Numbered from the stretch's first letter, positions 45,006 through 54,751 are shown. The stretch: 64,000 nt of DNA from Blastococcus sp. CPCC 205250 (GCF_019799925.1 NZ_JABGCG010000001.1:248001-312000), one strand, 5' to 3'. Notes: generated from the sequence alone by a model not told the origin. Made by a program: numbers and translations.

Positions 45006-45506
45006 TCAGGGGACGAAGGGCTCGACGGCCACGACGTCGACGGTGATGTCCCGGCCGTTGGGGGCCTGGTAGGTCACGGTCGCGCCCGGCTCGGCACCCA
45101 TGATCGCCGCCCCGAGCGCCGACTCCGGCGAGTAGACGGTCAGGTCGGTGGTGCCGGCGATCTCCCGGGAGCCGAGGAGGAACTTCTCGGTCTCGTCGTC
45201 GCCCTGGAAGCGGATCGTGATGACGGTGCCGGTCGCGGCGTGGGTGGCCTCGGTCGGGGCGTCGCCGACGCGCGCCTTGCGCAGGATGTCGGTGAGCTGC
45301 CGGATGCGGCCCTCCTGCTTGCCCTGCTCGTCCTTGGCGGCGTGGTAGCCGCCGTTCTCCTTGAGGTCGCCCTCCTCGCGGCGGGCGTTGATCTCGGCGG
45401 CCATGGCCGGACGGTTGGCCACCAGCTGGTCGAGCTCGGCCTTCAGCCGGTCGTGGGCCTCCTGGGTCAGCCAGATGCCCTGCTCGTTCTCCGTGGGGGT
45501 GGTCAC
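45006..45506 (-). CDS. greA: Transcription elongation factor GreA
   Basis: The 166-aa factor rescues backtracked RNA polymerase. The N-terminal coiled coil carries WLTQEAHDRLKAELDQL and the acidic tip REEGDLKENGGYHAAKDEQ. The C-terminal FKBP-like domain includes YSPESALGAAIMGAEPGATV. Length fits. GTG 45506 has CAGGAGT upstream. It sits head-to-head with mca as in Mycobacterium (Rv1080c and Rv1082), without the intervening small gene. Confidence 0.96.
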   Translation of the reverse strand: MTTPTENEQGIWLTQEAHDRLKAELDQLVANRPAMAAEINARREEGDLKENGGYHAAKDEQGKQEGRIRQLTDILRKARVGDAPTEATHAATGTVITIRFQGDDETEKFLLGSREIAGTTDLTVYSPESALGAAIMGAEPGATVTYQAPNGRDITVDVVAVEPFVP

Positions 45507-45704
45507 GCCGGGTACTCCTGGAGCTCGGGGGACACCGTCCGGTCGGACGGCGCTCTCGGTCGATCCGCCAAGCTAACACCGGCGCCGGAGCCGCTGCACG
45601 TACCGACGGAGTCACGCAACGTACCCGTGCGGGGCGTGACGCGGGACACAGCACACCCGTCCGGGTGGCCCGGTCCCACCGCCGGTCCGCCGGAGCGGGG
45701 GATG

Positions 45705-46601
45705 ATGGTCGGCGTGACCGACGCAGACCAGCTCCGGCTGCTCGCCGTGCACGCCCACCCCGATGACGAGTCGAGCAAGGGCGCCGCGACGATGGCCAAG
45801 TACATCGCCGAGGGCGCCCGCGTCATGGTGGCCACGTGCACCGGCGGCGAGCGCGGCTCGGTGCTCAACCCCGCCCTCGACAGGCCCGAGGTGTGGGAGC
45901 AGCTCCCGCAGATCCGCGCCGAGGAGATGGCCCGCGCCCGGGAGATCCTCGGCGTCGAGCAGGAGTTCCTCGGGTTCGTGGACTCCGGGCTGCCCGAGGG
46001 CGACCCGCTCCCGCCGCTGCCGGAGGGCTGCTTCGCCCTCGTGCCGCTGGAGGAGGCCGCCGCGCCGCTGGTCGCGCTCATCCGCCGGTTCCGGCCGCAG
46101 GTGGTGACCACCTATGACGAGCGGGGCGGCTACCCGCACCCGGACCACATCAAGACGCACGAGATCTCGATGTACGCGTTCGACGCCGCCGGCGACCCGG
46201 ACCGCTACCCGGAGCTCGGGGAGCCCTGGCAGCCGAGCAAGCTCTACTACAACATGACGTTCACGCTGCCCCGGATCCGGGCGCTGCACGACGCGATCGT
46301 CGCCTCCGGCGCGGAGTCCGCCTACGCCGAGTGGCTGGAGAACTGGGACCCCGAGCACGACATCTCCCACCGGGTGACCACCCGCGTCGAGTGCGCCGAG
46401 TACTTCCCGGTCCGCGACGCCGCTCTGATCGCGCACGCCACCCAGATCGACCCGACCGGCCGCTGGTTCGCCGTCCCGATGGACCTGCAGCAGCAGGTCT
46501 GGCCCACCGAGGACTACGAGCTGGCCCGCTCCCTGGTCGACGTCGAGACGCCAGAGGACGACCTGTTCGCCGGCATCCGCAGCGAGGTGACGGTCCGATG
46601 A
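45705..46601 (+). CDS. mca: Mycothiol S-conjugate amidase Mca
   Basis: The 298-aa zinc amidase cleaves mycothiol conjugates so that toxins leave as mercapturic acids. It has AVHAHPDDESSKGAATMAKY (metal ligands HPDDE), TGGERGSVLNPAL and GGYPHPDHIKTHE with the third metal His. It resembles Mca more than MshB because of its ending (THATQIDP-like AHATQIDPTGRWF, WPTEDYELARS). ATG 45702, 45705 and GTG 45714 are all in frame; 45705 has the best spacing to GGAG. It implies a mycothiol-producing actinobacterium. Confidence 0.94.
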   Translation: MVGVTDADQLRLLAVHAHPDDESSKGAATMAKYIAEGARVMVATCTGGERGSVLNPALDRPEVWEQLPQIRAEEMARAREILGVEQEFLGFVDSGLPEGDPLPPLPEGCFALVPLEEAAAPLVALIRRFRPQVVTTYDERGGYPHPDHIKTHEISMYAFDAAGDPDRYPELGEPWQPSKLYYNMTFTLPRIRALHDAIVASGAESAYAEWLENWDPEHDISHRVTTRVECAEYFPVRDAALIAHATQIDPTGRWFAVPMDLQQQVWPTEDYELARSLVDVETPEDDLFAGIRSEVTVR

Positions 46602-46915
46602 TCGACCTGTGGGCGGCGAGCGACCAGCTCCCCGAGGACGTCGGCAAGTCCGGGCCGTTCGGCCTGCTCCTGCTGGTCCTCGGCCTCATCGTGGTCGGCT
46701 TCCTGGTGCGCTCGATGACCCAGCACCTCAAGCGGGTGCCGGCGAGCTTCGACCGTCCCGACGAGGACGGCGTCGTCGTCCCCGACACCCCCGAGCAGCT
46801 GCTCCGCGAGCGCCGGGCGGAGGAGCCGGGCGAGGACCTGCTCGACACCCTCCGCCGGGCCCCGCGGGCGATCGAGCCCCCGCGCGACGACCGGGACACC
46901 GGCTCCGCCGGCTGA
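46598..46915 (+). CDS. Small single-helix membrane protein downstream of mca
   Basis: The 105-aa protein has one membrane helix (about 21-40, GPFGLLLLVLGLIVVGFLV), then a charged cytoplasmic tail with VVVPDTPEQLLRERRAEEPG. It overlaps mca by ATGA and is probably the counterpart of Rv1083. Function unknown. Confidence 0.8.
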   Translation: MIDLWAASDQLPEDVGKSGPFGLLLLVLGLIVVGFLVRSMTQHLKRVPASFDRPDEDGVVVPDTPEQLLRERRAEEPGEDLLDTLRRAPRAIEPPRDDRDTGSAG

Positions 46916-46975
46916 CGACGGGGCCCGTGCCCCCGTGAGGTCCGGGTGTCGCCGTCGCGGCACCCGGACCCCCGC

Positions 46976-47539
46976 TCACCACCGGTGCGCGACGTCGACG
47001 ACCAGCCGGGCGTCGTTGCCAGGGCCGGCGAGGACGGTCACCCGGAAGGGCAGCCGCGCCCGGACGCCGACGCCGATGGTGCTCGACCCCTCGAACGACT
47101 GACCCCACGCGACCTGGCGCAGGGTGGTGTAGCCCCTGACGTCCTCGGCCTCGGCGTCGACCGCCGGGTCGTAGGTCGCCGTCCCTCCCGTGTAGGCGGG
47201 GGCGGTGACGACGATCTGCAGGTCGGCCGCGCCGCGGAGGGGCACGGCGTCCCCCGAGCCGTCCTCGCGGAACTGCGACACGTATTCCACCCGGTAGCCG
47301 ACGGCCCCGTGGGCGCCGTCGACGTCGACGACGATGCGGTCGTAGCAGGCGTGGCGGCCGGTGCGGATCTCGTCGACGGTGCCCGCGCCCGGGCCGGTCG
47401 CGGCCTCCGGCGTCGAGCCCCAGGGGGTGGCGCAGGCCGGTGCCGCGGCGGCCGGACCGGCGAGGGCCGTGAGGCCCAGGACGGCGCTGCCGACGAGGGT
47501 GGTGGCGAGGCGGCGGGCGGTGTGCGTGCGGGGGGACAT
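46976..47539 (-). CDS. Secreted AMIN-like domain protein
   Basis: This 187-aa exported protein has a signal peptide (twin-Arg-free, cleavage near AAAA-PAC at about 33) and a compact beta-rich domain with YDRIVVDVDGAHGAVGYRVEYV and FRVTVLAGPGNDARLVVDVAHRW at the end. This resembles the AMIN-like proteins of streptomycetes, which bind wall glycan or unknown ligands. Two Cys in the mature part could form a disulfide. ATG 47539 follows GGAGGT. Confidence 0.72.
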   Translation of the reverse strand: MSPRTHTARRLATTLVGSAVLGLTALAGPAAAAPACATPWGSTPEAATGPGAGTVDEIRTGRHACYDRIVVDVDGAHGAVGYRVEYVSQFREDGSGDAVPLRGAADLQIVVTAPAYTGGTATYDPAVDAEAEDVRGYTTLRQVAWGQSFEGSSTIGVGVRARLPFRVTVLAGPGNDARLVVDVAHRW

Positions 47540-47805
47540 GGCGACCTCCGGTGGGTGTGGAGCTGATGCTCGGCAGAGTCCGCCGACGCGCCGAGGGGCA
47601 GCAACGGCCCGGTACGTGCAGGACCGACGAAGGTCCGGGGCCCTCGTTGGCGAGGTGTTGCCGCTGTGACGGCGCGACTCCGGACCGCCTCGGTGCAGGG
47701 GATCCCGCGGCGGATCCGCTCAGGGCGCAACGTCCGCGCCTTCCCCTGCCGACGGCGGCGACTTACCGTGTAAGCGTGTAATCAACGTCCAGCGAGGAGG
47801 CTGAC
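47540..47805. promoter_or_regulatory. Divergent intergenic region with a repeat operator
   Basis: The 266-bp gap is between the AMIN-like gene and the 201-aa gene. CGTGTAA occurs twice in direct order (47767-47773 and 47775-47781) and TTAC at 47763-47766 pairs with GTAA, so TTAC-N3-GTAA is a small palindrome. It lies 25-43 nt upstream of the ATG, a likely operator or promoter region. GAGGAGG at 47794-47800 is the ribosome site. Confidence 0.45.
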
Positions 47806-48411
47806 ATGCACGGACACCGTTTCGCCGACGCACCGTTCGGCGGGGGGCGCGGGCCCTGGAGTCGGGGCCGCGGACCGGGCCGGGGCCGTGGGCAGGAGGC
47901 GCCGCCGCCGGTCGACCGGGCCGAGGTCGCGGGCTGGTTCGCCGGCCGGCTGCCCGACGGCTGGTTCACCGGCCCGGTCGAGCTGGTCCTCGACCGCGAC
48001 GAGATCACCGTCGTCGGTCGGCTGGCCGAGCCCGACGCCGGGGAGGGCGACCCCGCCGCCGCCCGGGCCGGCCGCATCGCCCGCTTCCGCGAGGAGACCC
48101 GCGAGCAGCGCATGGCGATCGCCGACGCCGCGCAGGAGCGGTACGGCCGCTCGGTGGCGTGGGGTGCCGCCTGCGGCGAGGTCCGCGAGCTGTTCACGAC
48201 GCTCTCGGTGCCGGTGATGACCCGGCTGCGGCAGCCCGAGCGGCTCGTCCTCGACACGCTGGTCGACGCCGGGGTCGCCCGCTCCCGGTCCGAGGCCCTG
48301 GCCTGGGCGGTGCGGCTGGTCGGGCGCAACGCCGACACCTGGCTCGGCGAGCTCCGCGAGGCGATGTCGGCCGTCGAGGAGGTCCGCGCGCGCGGGCCGC
48401 AGGCCGACTAG
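47806..48411 (+). CDS. Hypothetical protein with possible ribbon-helix-helix-like C-terminus
   Basis: This 201-aa protein begins with a Gly/Arg-rich tail (residues 1-32, GRGPGRGRG). A mid part follows (WFTGPVELVLDRDEITVVGRL). The C-terminal stretch MTRLRQPERLVLDTLVDAGVARSRSEALAWAVR (given in two parts) has the spacing of an RHH or Arc-type DNA-binding element: LDTLVDAG followed by SRSEALAWAV. If so, the short repeats upstream of its gene are its operator, an inference. I recognise no named family. Confidence 0.6.
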   Translation: MHGHRFADAPFGGGRGPWSRGRGPGRGRGQEAPPPVDRAEVAGWFAGRLPDGWFTGPVELVLDRDEITVVGRLAEPDAGEGDPAAARAGRIARFREETREQRMAIADAAQERYGRSVAWGAACGEVRELFTTLSVPVMTRLRQPERLVLDTLVDAGVARSRSEALAWAVRLVGRNADTWLGELREAMSAVEEVRARGPQAD

Positions 48412-48561
48412 GGCACCTCGGCGGGGTGTCCGCGCCCCGGCCCGGGATCGGCGCCGAGCCGGCGCAGCAGGACGAGGCCGGGCCCGGGCCCCTGACCGGG
48501 GCGACGAGCGGCGGGACCGACCGCTTCCCGCCGTTCGGCTGACGACGGGGACACTGGGGCG

Positions 48562-49812
48562 GTGAGCAGCCCCGTCGCCCCGCCGTCCGCCACCGACGTG
48601 CTGGTCGTCGGCGCCGGGCCGGCGGGCTCGGCGGCCGCGGCGTGGGCCGCGCGCGCCGGGCGGGACGTGGTGCTCGCCGACGCCGCCGTCTTCCCGCGCG
48701 ACAAGGCCTGCGGCGACGGGCTCACCCCCCGGGCGATCGCCGAGCTGGACCGGCTGGGCCTGGGGGACTGGGCCCGCTCGCGCGCCCGCAACCGGGGGCT
48801 GCGGGCGGCCGGCTTCGGCCAGGAGTGGGAGCTGCCCTGGCCGGGCGGCGAGTTCCCCGACCACGGCAGTGCCGTCCCGCGCACCGAGCTGGACGCGCGC
48901 ATCCGGGAGTGCGCGCTGCAGGCAGGCGCCACACCGCTGGAGGGCGCCCGCGCCGTGGACGTCGAGCGGGACGGCGACCGGGTGACCGGCGTCGTCCTGG
49001 AGACCGGCGGGCGCCGGGTCACCGTGGACTGCGCGCGCCTGGTCGTCGCCGACGGTGTCCGGTCGCCCCTGGGCCGGCTGCTCGGCCGCGAGTGGCACCG
49101 CGACACCGCCTACGGCGTGGCCGCGCGGGGCTACGTGCCCTCCGGCCGGGCCGACGACGAGTGGATCTCCTCGCACCTGGAGCTGCGCGGGGCCGCCGGC
49201 GAGCTGCTGTCCGGCTACGGCTGGGTCTTCCCGCTGGGGGCGGCCGCCGGCGAGGTGAACATCGGCGTCGGCACCCTGGCCACGGCCCGCCGGCCGGCCG
49301 GGGTACAGCTGCGGCCGCTGCTGGACGCCTACGCCGCGGCCCGGCAGGAGGACTGGCAGCTGGAGGGCCCGGTGCGCGCGCCGGCCTCGGCGCTGCTGCC
49401 GATGGGCGGCGCCGTCTCCGGGGTCGCCGGCCGCAACTGGGCGCTGGTCGGGGACGCCGCCGGCTGCGTCAACCCGCTCAACGGCGAGGGCATCGACTAC
49501 GGCCTGGAGACCGGCCGCACGCTCGTGGACCTGTTCGACGAGCCCGACTGGACGCGCGCCTGGCCGGCGACCCTGCGGGAGCACTACGGCGAGGCGTTCT
49601 CCATCGCCCGGCGGCTCGCCGGTCTGCTCACCGTCCCGCGCTTCCTGCCCGCCGCCGGGCCGGTGGGGATGCGCTCGCGCGCGCTCATGACCGTCGCCCT
49701 GCGCGTCATGGGCAACCTGGTGACCGACGCCGACCGCGACGTCGTCGCGCGGCTGTGGCGCGCGGCCGGCCGGGGCTCCACCCGGCTGGACCAGCGCGCG
49801 CCGTTCAGCTGA
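48562..49812 (+). CDS. Geranylgeranyl-reductase family FAD-dependent oxidoreductase (MenJ-like)
   Basis: The 416-aa flavoprotein has VLVVGAGPAGSAAAAWAARAG (NAD/FAD-binding GxGxxG), a CGDGLTPRAI motif near 53-62, and GDAAGCVNPLNGEGIDYGLETG, the conserved FAD block of this family. Members reduce isoprenoid chains of menaquinone (MenJ) or archaeal-type lipids. The nearby cis-prenyltransferase fits isoprenoid metabolism, but menaquinone as substrate is inference. It overlaps the 3' end of the minus-strand hemolysin III gene by 8 bp. Confidence 0.85.
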   Translation: MSSPVAPPSATDVLVVGAGPAGSAAAAWAARAGRDVVLADAAVFPRDKACGDGLTPRAIAELDRLGLGDWARSRARNRGLRAAGFGQEWELPWPGGEFPDHGSAVPRTELDARIRECALQAGATPLEGARAVDVERDGDRVTGVVLETGGRRVTVDCARLVVADGVRSPLGRLLGREWHRDTAYGVAARGYVPSGRADDEWISSHLELRGAAGELLSGYGWVFPLGAAAGEVNIGVGTLATARRPAGVQLRPLLDAYAAARQEDWQLEGPVRAPASALLPMGGAVSGVAGRNWALVGDAAGCVNPLNGEGIDYGLETGRTLVDLFDEPDWTRAWPATLREHYGEAFSIARRLAGLLTVPRFLPAAGPVGMRSRALMTVALRVMGNLVTDADRDVVARLWRAAGRGSTRLDQRAPFS

Positions 49813-50620
49813 ACGGGCTGTTGTAGACCGCGAAGTAGACGGCGATGTAGTGGCAGATGGCCGCGACGATGGTCATCGCGTGGAAGACCTCGTGGTAGCC
49901 GAACACGCCGGGCCACGGGTTGGGCTTCTTGATGCCGTAGGCGATCCCGCCCAGGGTGTACAGCACCCCGCCGGTGGCCAGCAGCACCAGCGACGCCACC
50001 CCGGCGATGTGCAGGATGTCGGTGAGGATGAAGACGGCGACCCAGCCGAGGCCGATGTAGAGCGGCACGCCCAGCCAGCGCGGCGCGGTGGGCCAGGACA
50101 GCTTGAGCGAGACGCCGGCGAGCGCGCCGGCCCACACGATGACCAGGATCCAGTAGCCCATGGGCTGGTCGACGGCCAGCAGCGCGAAGGGCGTGTAGGT
50201 CCCGGCGATGAACAGGAAGATCATCGAGTGGTCGAGCCGCTTCATGATCTTCCAGCCGCGGGGTGACCAGCGGCGGCGGTGGTACAGCGCGCTGATGCCG
50301 AACAGCCCGCAGATGGTCACGCAGTAGACGGCGACGGAGAACCCGGCGCGAGCGCCCTGCACCGAGGCCAGCGGGATCAGGACGGCGCCGGCGACGATGG
50401 CCCCGAAGAAGGCGAACAGGTGCAGCCAGCCGCGCATGCGGGGGCGGGTGTCGGGGTGGTCCCAGTCCGCGTCGCCGCCGAAGTCCGCGGCGGTCCAGGC
50501 GCGCTCGACGTGCTCGCCCTCCTCCAGGACGGCGGTGATGGCCTGGTCGCGGGGGGCTTCGATCTCGGCGCCGTCTGCCTCCACCCGGATGGGATCCCGT
50601 TCCTCGGGTGCAGCGCTCAT
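49805..50620 (-). CDS. Hemolysin III (TrhA)-family membrane protein
   Basis: The 271-aa protein has seven membrane helices from about residue 65 to the end. Family motifs include ALYHRRRW with H-x4-W spacing, RLDHSMIFLFIAGTYTPF and FGYHEVFHAMTIVAAICHY. The conserved His and Asp form a metal site as in PAQR receptors. In mycobacteria it is Rv1085c, adjacent to the cis-prenyltransferase gene Rv1086. It is divergent from uppS-like here. Confidence 0.9.
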   Translation of the reverse strand: MSAAPEERDPIRVEADGAEIEAPRDQAITAVLEEGEHVERAWTAADFGGDADWDHPDTRPRMRGWLHLFAFFGAIVAGAVLIPLASVQGARAGFSVAVYCVTICGLFGISALYHRRRWSPRGWKIMKRLDHSMIFLFIAGTYTPFALLAVDQPMGYWILVIVWAGALAGVSLKLSWPTAPRWLGVPLYIGLGWVAVFILTDILHIAGVASLVLLATGGVLYTLGGIAYGIKKPNPWPGVFGYHEVFHAMTIVAAICHYIAVYFAVYNSPFS

Positions 50621-50739
50621 GGACCGAGGTTACGGACGCGTAGGTCCCCCCGCACGGGAACGGCACTGTGAGGTGCGTGGCCGGCGTCCCGAGGCCCACC
50701 GCGAGGCTGCGAGTGGTGAGGAGGACGGGGTCCTGTCAC

Positions 50740-50745
50740 TAGGGT
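50740..50745 (+). promoter_or_regulatory. Putative -10 element of the cis-prenyltransferase gene
   Basis: TAGGGT lies 7 nt before GTG 50753, supporting a leaderless start at that GTG over the in-frame GTG at 50744. Confidence 0.4.
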
Positions 50746-50752
50746 GGCCGCC

Positions 50753-51532
50753 GTGGGGGTGCGTCAGTTCGTGCGCGACCTGCTCACCCAGGTCTACGAG
50801 CGCCGGCTGGCGCGCGGCCTGGTCGGCGCGGACACCCCCCGGCACGTGGGCGTGATCGTCGACGGCAACCGGCGCTGGGCGCGGTCGATCGGCCTCGAGG
50901 ACCCCAACGCCGGGCACCGGCGGGGTGCCGACCGCATCGCGTCGCTGCTGGGCTGGTGCGACGAGGCCGGCGTGGAGGTGGTCACGCTCTTCCTGCTGTC
51001 CACCGACAACCTCACCCGCCCGGAGCCGGAGCTGCTCCCGCTGCTGCGCATCATCGAGGGCGTCGCCGAGGACCTGTCGGCACCGGACCGGCGCTGGCAG
51101 CTGCGCCCGGTGGGCGCGCTCGGGCTGCTGCCGGCCGAGACCGTCGCCGTCCTCAAGCAGGCCGAGGAGGCCACCCGGGACCGTCCCGGCGCGAGCGTGA
51201 ACCTGGCCGTCGGCTACGGGGGACGGCGGGAGATCGCCGACGCCGTCCGGTCGCTGCTGGCCGAGCACGCCGAGCGCGGGACGTCGCTGGAGCACCTGGT
51301 CGAGGTCCTCGACGCCGAGCACATCGCCGAGCACCTCTACACCCGCGGCCAGCCCGACCCCGACCTGGTGATCCGCACCAGCGGCGAGCAGCGGCTGTCG
51401 GGCTTCCTGCTGTGGCAGACCGCGCACTCGGAGTTCTACTTCACCGACGTCTACTGGCCGGAGTTCCGCCGCGTGGACTTCCTCCGCGCGCTGCGCGCCT
51501 ACGCCGCGCGGCACCGCCGCTTCGGCGGCTGA
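50753..51532 (+). CDS. Short-chain cis-prenyl diphosphate synthase (Rv1086-like)
   Basis: The 259-aa enzyme adds isopentenyl units in Z geometry. The start of the domain, VGVIVDGNRRWARSIG, has the catalytic Asp. FLLSTDNLTRPEPEL and LVIRTSGEQRLSGFLLWQTAHSEFYF are the later conserved blocks. It resembles the mycobacterial Z-farnesyl diphosphate synthase Rv1086, which makes the C15 starter for decaprenyl phosphate. Position next to hemolysin III supports this. The full decaprenyl synthase is not in the window. Confidence 0.93.
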   Translation: MGVRQFVRDLLTQVYERRLARGLVGADTPRHVGVIVDGNRRWARSIGLEDPNAGHRRGADRIASLLGWCDEAGVEVVTLFLLSTDNLTRPEPELLPLLRIIEGVAEDLSAPDRRWQLRPVGALGLLPAETVAVLKQAEEATRDRPGASVNLAVGYGGRREIADAVRSLLAEHAERGTSLEHLVEVLDAEHIAEHLYTRGQPDPDLVIRTSGEQRLSGFLLWQTAHSEFYFTDVYWPEFRRVDFLRALRAYAARHRRFGG

Positions 51533-51557
51533 CGGCCCGGCTGGGAGACTCGGCGCC

Positions 51558-52775
51558 ATGAGCACCCCACCGGCCGACGTCGCCCTGGAGTACGTGCGGC
51601 TGGGCCTGCGCTTCGACCGGCTGGAGAGCGGCTTCGTCGACGCCTACACCGGCGACCCGCGGGTGCGCGCCGCCGTCGAGGACGAGCCTGCGCCCACCGC
51701 GCAGGGCCTGCGCGACCAGACGCGGGCGCTGCTGCGCGAGCTCGACGTCGCCGGCCTGCCCGCCGACCGGACCGAGTTCCTGCGCGGCCAGCTGACCGGC
51801 CTGGAGGCCAGCGCCCGGAAGATGAGCGGCGAGCCGGTGGTCTTCCGCGACGAGGTGCGCAGCTACTTCCAGGTCGACGTCTCCCTCGGCGACCCGGCCG
51901 ACTACGCGGCCGCGCACGCCGCGCTGGAGGAGCTGCTGCCGGGTGAGGGCACCCTCGCCGAGCGGTACGCCCGCCACCGCCGCCGCGAGGAGTGCCCGCC
52001 GCAGCGGCTGGAGGTGGCGGTGCAGGCGCTGTCCAGCGCGCTGCGCGACCGGGTCCGCACCGGCTACGGCCTGCCGGAGGTCGAGACGGTGCGGTACGAG
52101 GTGGTCACCGACAAGCCGTGGTCGGGCTTCAACTACTACGAGGGCGCCTACCGCTCCCGGGTCGCGATCAACGCCGACCTGCCGCACCGGCTGAGCCAGC
52201 TGGCCCACCTGGTGGCGCACGAGTCCTACCCCGGCCACCACACCGAGCACTGCCGCAAGGAGCAGGGCCTGGTCGAGCGCGCCGGGCGGGTGGAGCACAC
52301 GGTGTTCCTCGTCAACACCCCTGAGTGCCTGATGGCCGAGGGGCTGGCCGACCTCGGCGTGCAGGCCTCGGTCGGCGACGGGTGGGGCTCCTGGGCCGCG
52401 GACGTGCTCGGCGACCTGGGCCTGCGGTTCGACGGCGCCCTCGCCGAGCGGATCGCCGCGGCCGCCGCACCGCTCAACCGGGTCCGCCAGGACGCCGCGA
52501 TCATGCTGCACGACCGCGGCGCCGACCCCGACGTCGTCGTCGCCCACCTGCAGCGGTGGTCGCTGGTGAGCGACGAGCGGGCCCGGCAGCAGCTGCGCTT
52601 CCTGACCCACCCGCTGTGGCGCGCCTACATCACCACCTACGTGGAGGGCTTCGACCTGCTCGCCCGCTGGCTGGACGCCCGCCCCGCGGAGCAGCCGGCC
52701 GCCGACCGCTTCCTGCGCCTGCTCGACGAGCCGCTGACCCCGGCCGTCGTCGCCGGCGAGCTGCAGGCCGCCTGA
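51558..52775 (+). CDS. DUF885-related metallopeptidase-like protein
   Basis: The 405-aa protein has VAHESYPGHHTEHCR near 213-227, an H-E-x-x-x-G-H-H variant of a metal-binding site found in DUF885/M32-like proteins, with Glu in TPECLMAEGLADLG as a possible third ligand. FNYYEGAYRSRVAINAD and RVRQDAAIMLHDRG are other blocks. Soluble, no signal peptide. A zinc peptidase function is likely but unproven. GGGAG precedes the ATG. Confidence 0.8.
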   Translation: MSTPPADVALEYVRLGLRFDRLESGFVDAYTGDPRVRAAVEDEPAPTAQGLRDQTRALLRELDVAGLPADRTEFLRGQLTGLEASARKMSGEPVVFRDEVRSYFQVDVSLGDPADYAAAHAALEELLPGEGTLAERYARHRRREECPPQRLEVAVQALSSALRDRVRTGYGLPEVETVRYEVVTDKPWSGFNYYEGAYRSRVAINADLPHRLSQLAHLVAHESYPGHHTEHCRKEQGLVERAGRVEHTVFLVNTPECLMAEGLADLGVQASVGDGWGSWAADVLGDLGLRFDGALAERIAAAAAPLNRVRQDAAIMLHDRGADPDVVVAHLQRWSLVSDERARQQLRFLTHPLWRAYITTYVEGFDLLARWLDARPAEQPAADRFLRLLDEPLTPAVVAGELQAA

Positions 52776-52783
52776 GGCGCGGG

Positions 52784-53083
52784 GTGCGGCGCGACCCGGG
52801 CGAGGCCCGCCTGCTCGGTCTGTGGACGGCGGGCTGCCTCTTCGTGCTGCTGCTGATCGGCGTCCTCTGGGTCGGGGACCTGTCGCTGCAGTGGCCGGTG
52901 TTCGCCGTCCCGCTGCTCTGGGCGGCGGTGGCGATGCGGCCCCGGCGGGGCGGGGTCCGTCCCGCCGTCCGCCCCGCGGAGCCGTACGCCGACCCCGCGC
53001 CCTGGGAGCAGCCCCACCCGGAGACCCGCGAGGCGCCCACGCTGCCGCCGCCGCCCACCCGGCCGTATCGCCGGGAGTGGTGA
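52784..53083 (+). CDS. Small two-helix membrane protein
   Basis: This 99-aa ORF has GTG 52784, 8 nt after the peptidase stop. It has two hydrophobic stretches (LLGLWTAGCLFVLLLIGVLW and LQWPVFAVPLLWAAVAM) and a Pro-rich tail (LPPPPTRPYRREW). The Pro-rich end is typical of small actinobacterial membrane proteins. Function unknown. It is probably co-transcribed with the peptidase. Confidence 0.62.
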   Translation: MRRDPGEARLLGLWTAGCLFVLLLIGVLWVGDLSLQWPVFAVPLLWAAVAMRPRRGGVRPAVRPAEPYADPAPWEQPHPETREAPTLPPPPTRPYRREW

Positions 53084-53135
53084 GAACGCGGGCCCGCCCC
53101 TGCCCGCCGGCGGGTGCGGGCGGCAGAGTGGAGGC

Positions 53136-53738
53136 GTGTCCACGACCCGGTTGCTGCTGCTGGGCGCCGTGCGGGTCTTCCAGCCGGTGCACGGCTACCT
53201 GCTGCGCCGGGAGCTGCTGAGCTGGCAGGTCGAGGACTGGGCGCACGTCCAGCCGGGCTCGATCTACTCGGGGCTGCGGACGCTGGTCAAGCGCGGCCTG
53301 GTCGACGAGCTGCCCGGCGAGCCGGTCGCGTACCGCCTCACCGCCGACGGCGAGGTGGAGTACCAGCGGCTGTTGCGCGGCGCCCTGCGGCAGCCCGAGC
53401 CGGGCGACCCGAGCCGGCTGCTGGCCGGCCTGTGCTTCTTCACCACCCTGCCCCGGGCCGAGGTGCGTGAGGCGCTGCGCGCGCGGGACCTGGTGCTCGA
53501 GGCCACGGTGTCCGGCCTGGACTCCTCGGTCCGCGGGGTGGAGACCTCGCGGCTGGCGCCGGCGGGCACGGTCGAGCTCTTCCACGCCTCGCGCGCCTGG
53601 GTGACGGGGGAGCGGGCGTGGGTCCGCGACCTGTGCGCGCGCATCGACGCCGGCCACTACCGGTTCGCCGGCGAGCCGTCGGGGCCGGACGTGCCGGTCG
53701 ACGGCGTGTGGCCGCCGGCGGTCTTGCGAACACCTTGA
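53136..53738 (+). CDS. PadR-family transcriptional regulator
   Basis: The 200-aa regulator has an N-terminal winged helix with LLLLGAVRVFQPVHGYLLRRELLSW and SIYSGLRTLVKRGLVDE, followed by the wing (AYRLTADGEVEY) and a C-terminal helical dimer region. PadR proteins commonly repress the neighbouring exporter and release DNA on drug binding. The ABC exporter starts 32 nt downstream, and an inverted repeat covers its promoter and this gene's stop codon. GTG 53136 follows GGAGG by only two bases. Confidence 0.9.
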   Translation: MSTTRLLLLGAVRVFQPVHGYLLRRELLSWQVEDWAHVQPGSIYSGLRTLVKRGLVDELPGEPVAYRLTADGEVEYQRLLRGALRQPEPGDPSRLLAGLCFFTTLPRAEVREALRARDLVLEATVSGLDSSVRGVETSRLAPAGTVELFHASRAWVTGERAWVRDLCARIDAGHYRFAGEPSGPDVPVDGVWPPAVLRTP

Positions 53739-53753
53739 CGGCGCGGTAGTCAA
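53735..53753 (+). promoter_or_regulatory. Inverted repeat/operator candidate before the ABC exporter
   Basis: TTGAC at 53735-53739 and GTCAA at 53749-53753 form an inverted repeat with 9-bp spacing. The left half is also a consensus -35 (TTGACG). A possible -10 AACACT at 53759-53764 ends 6 nt before GTG 53771. A PadR dimer bound here would block the exporter promoter. Confidence 0.5.
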
Positions 53754-53770
53754 ACTTGAACACTGCCGGG

Positions 53771-54747
<977 letters not shown>

Positions 54748-54751
<4 letters not shown>

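Noticed and set aside
48427..48542. Possible 38-codon ORF between the 201-aa gene and the MenJ-like gene
   Set aside because: GTG start without a ribosome site, low-complexity composition and no stop/start coupling.
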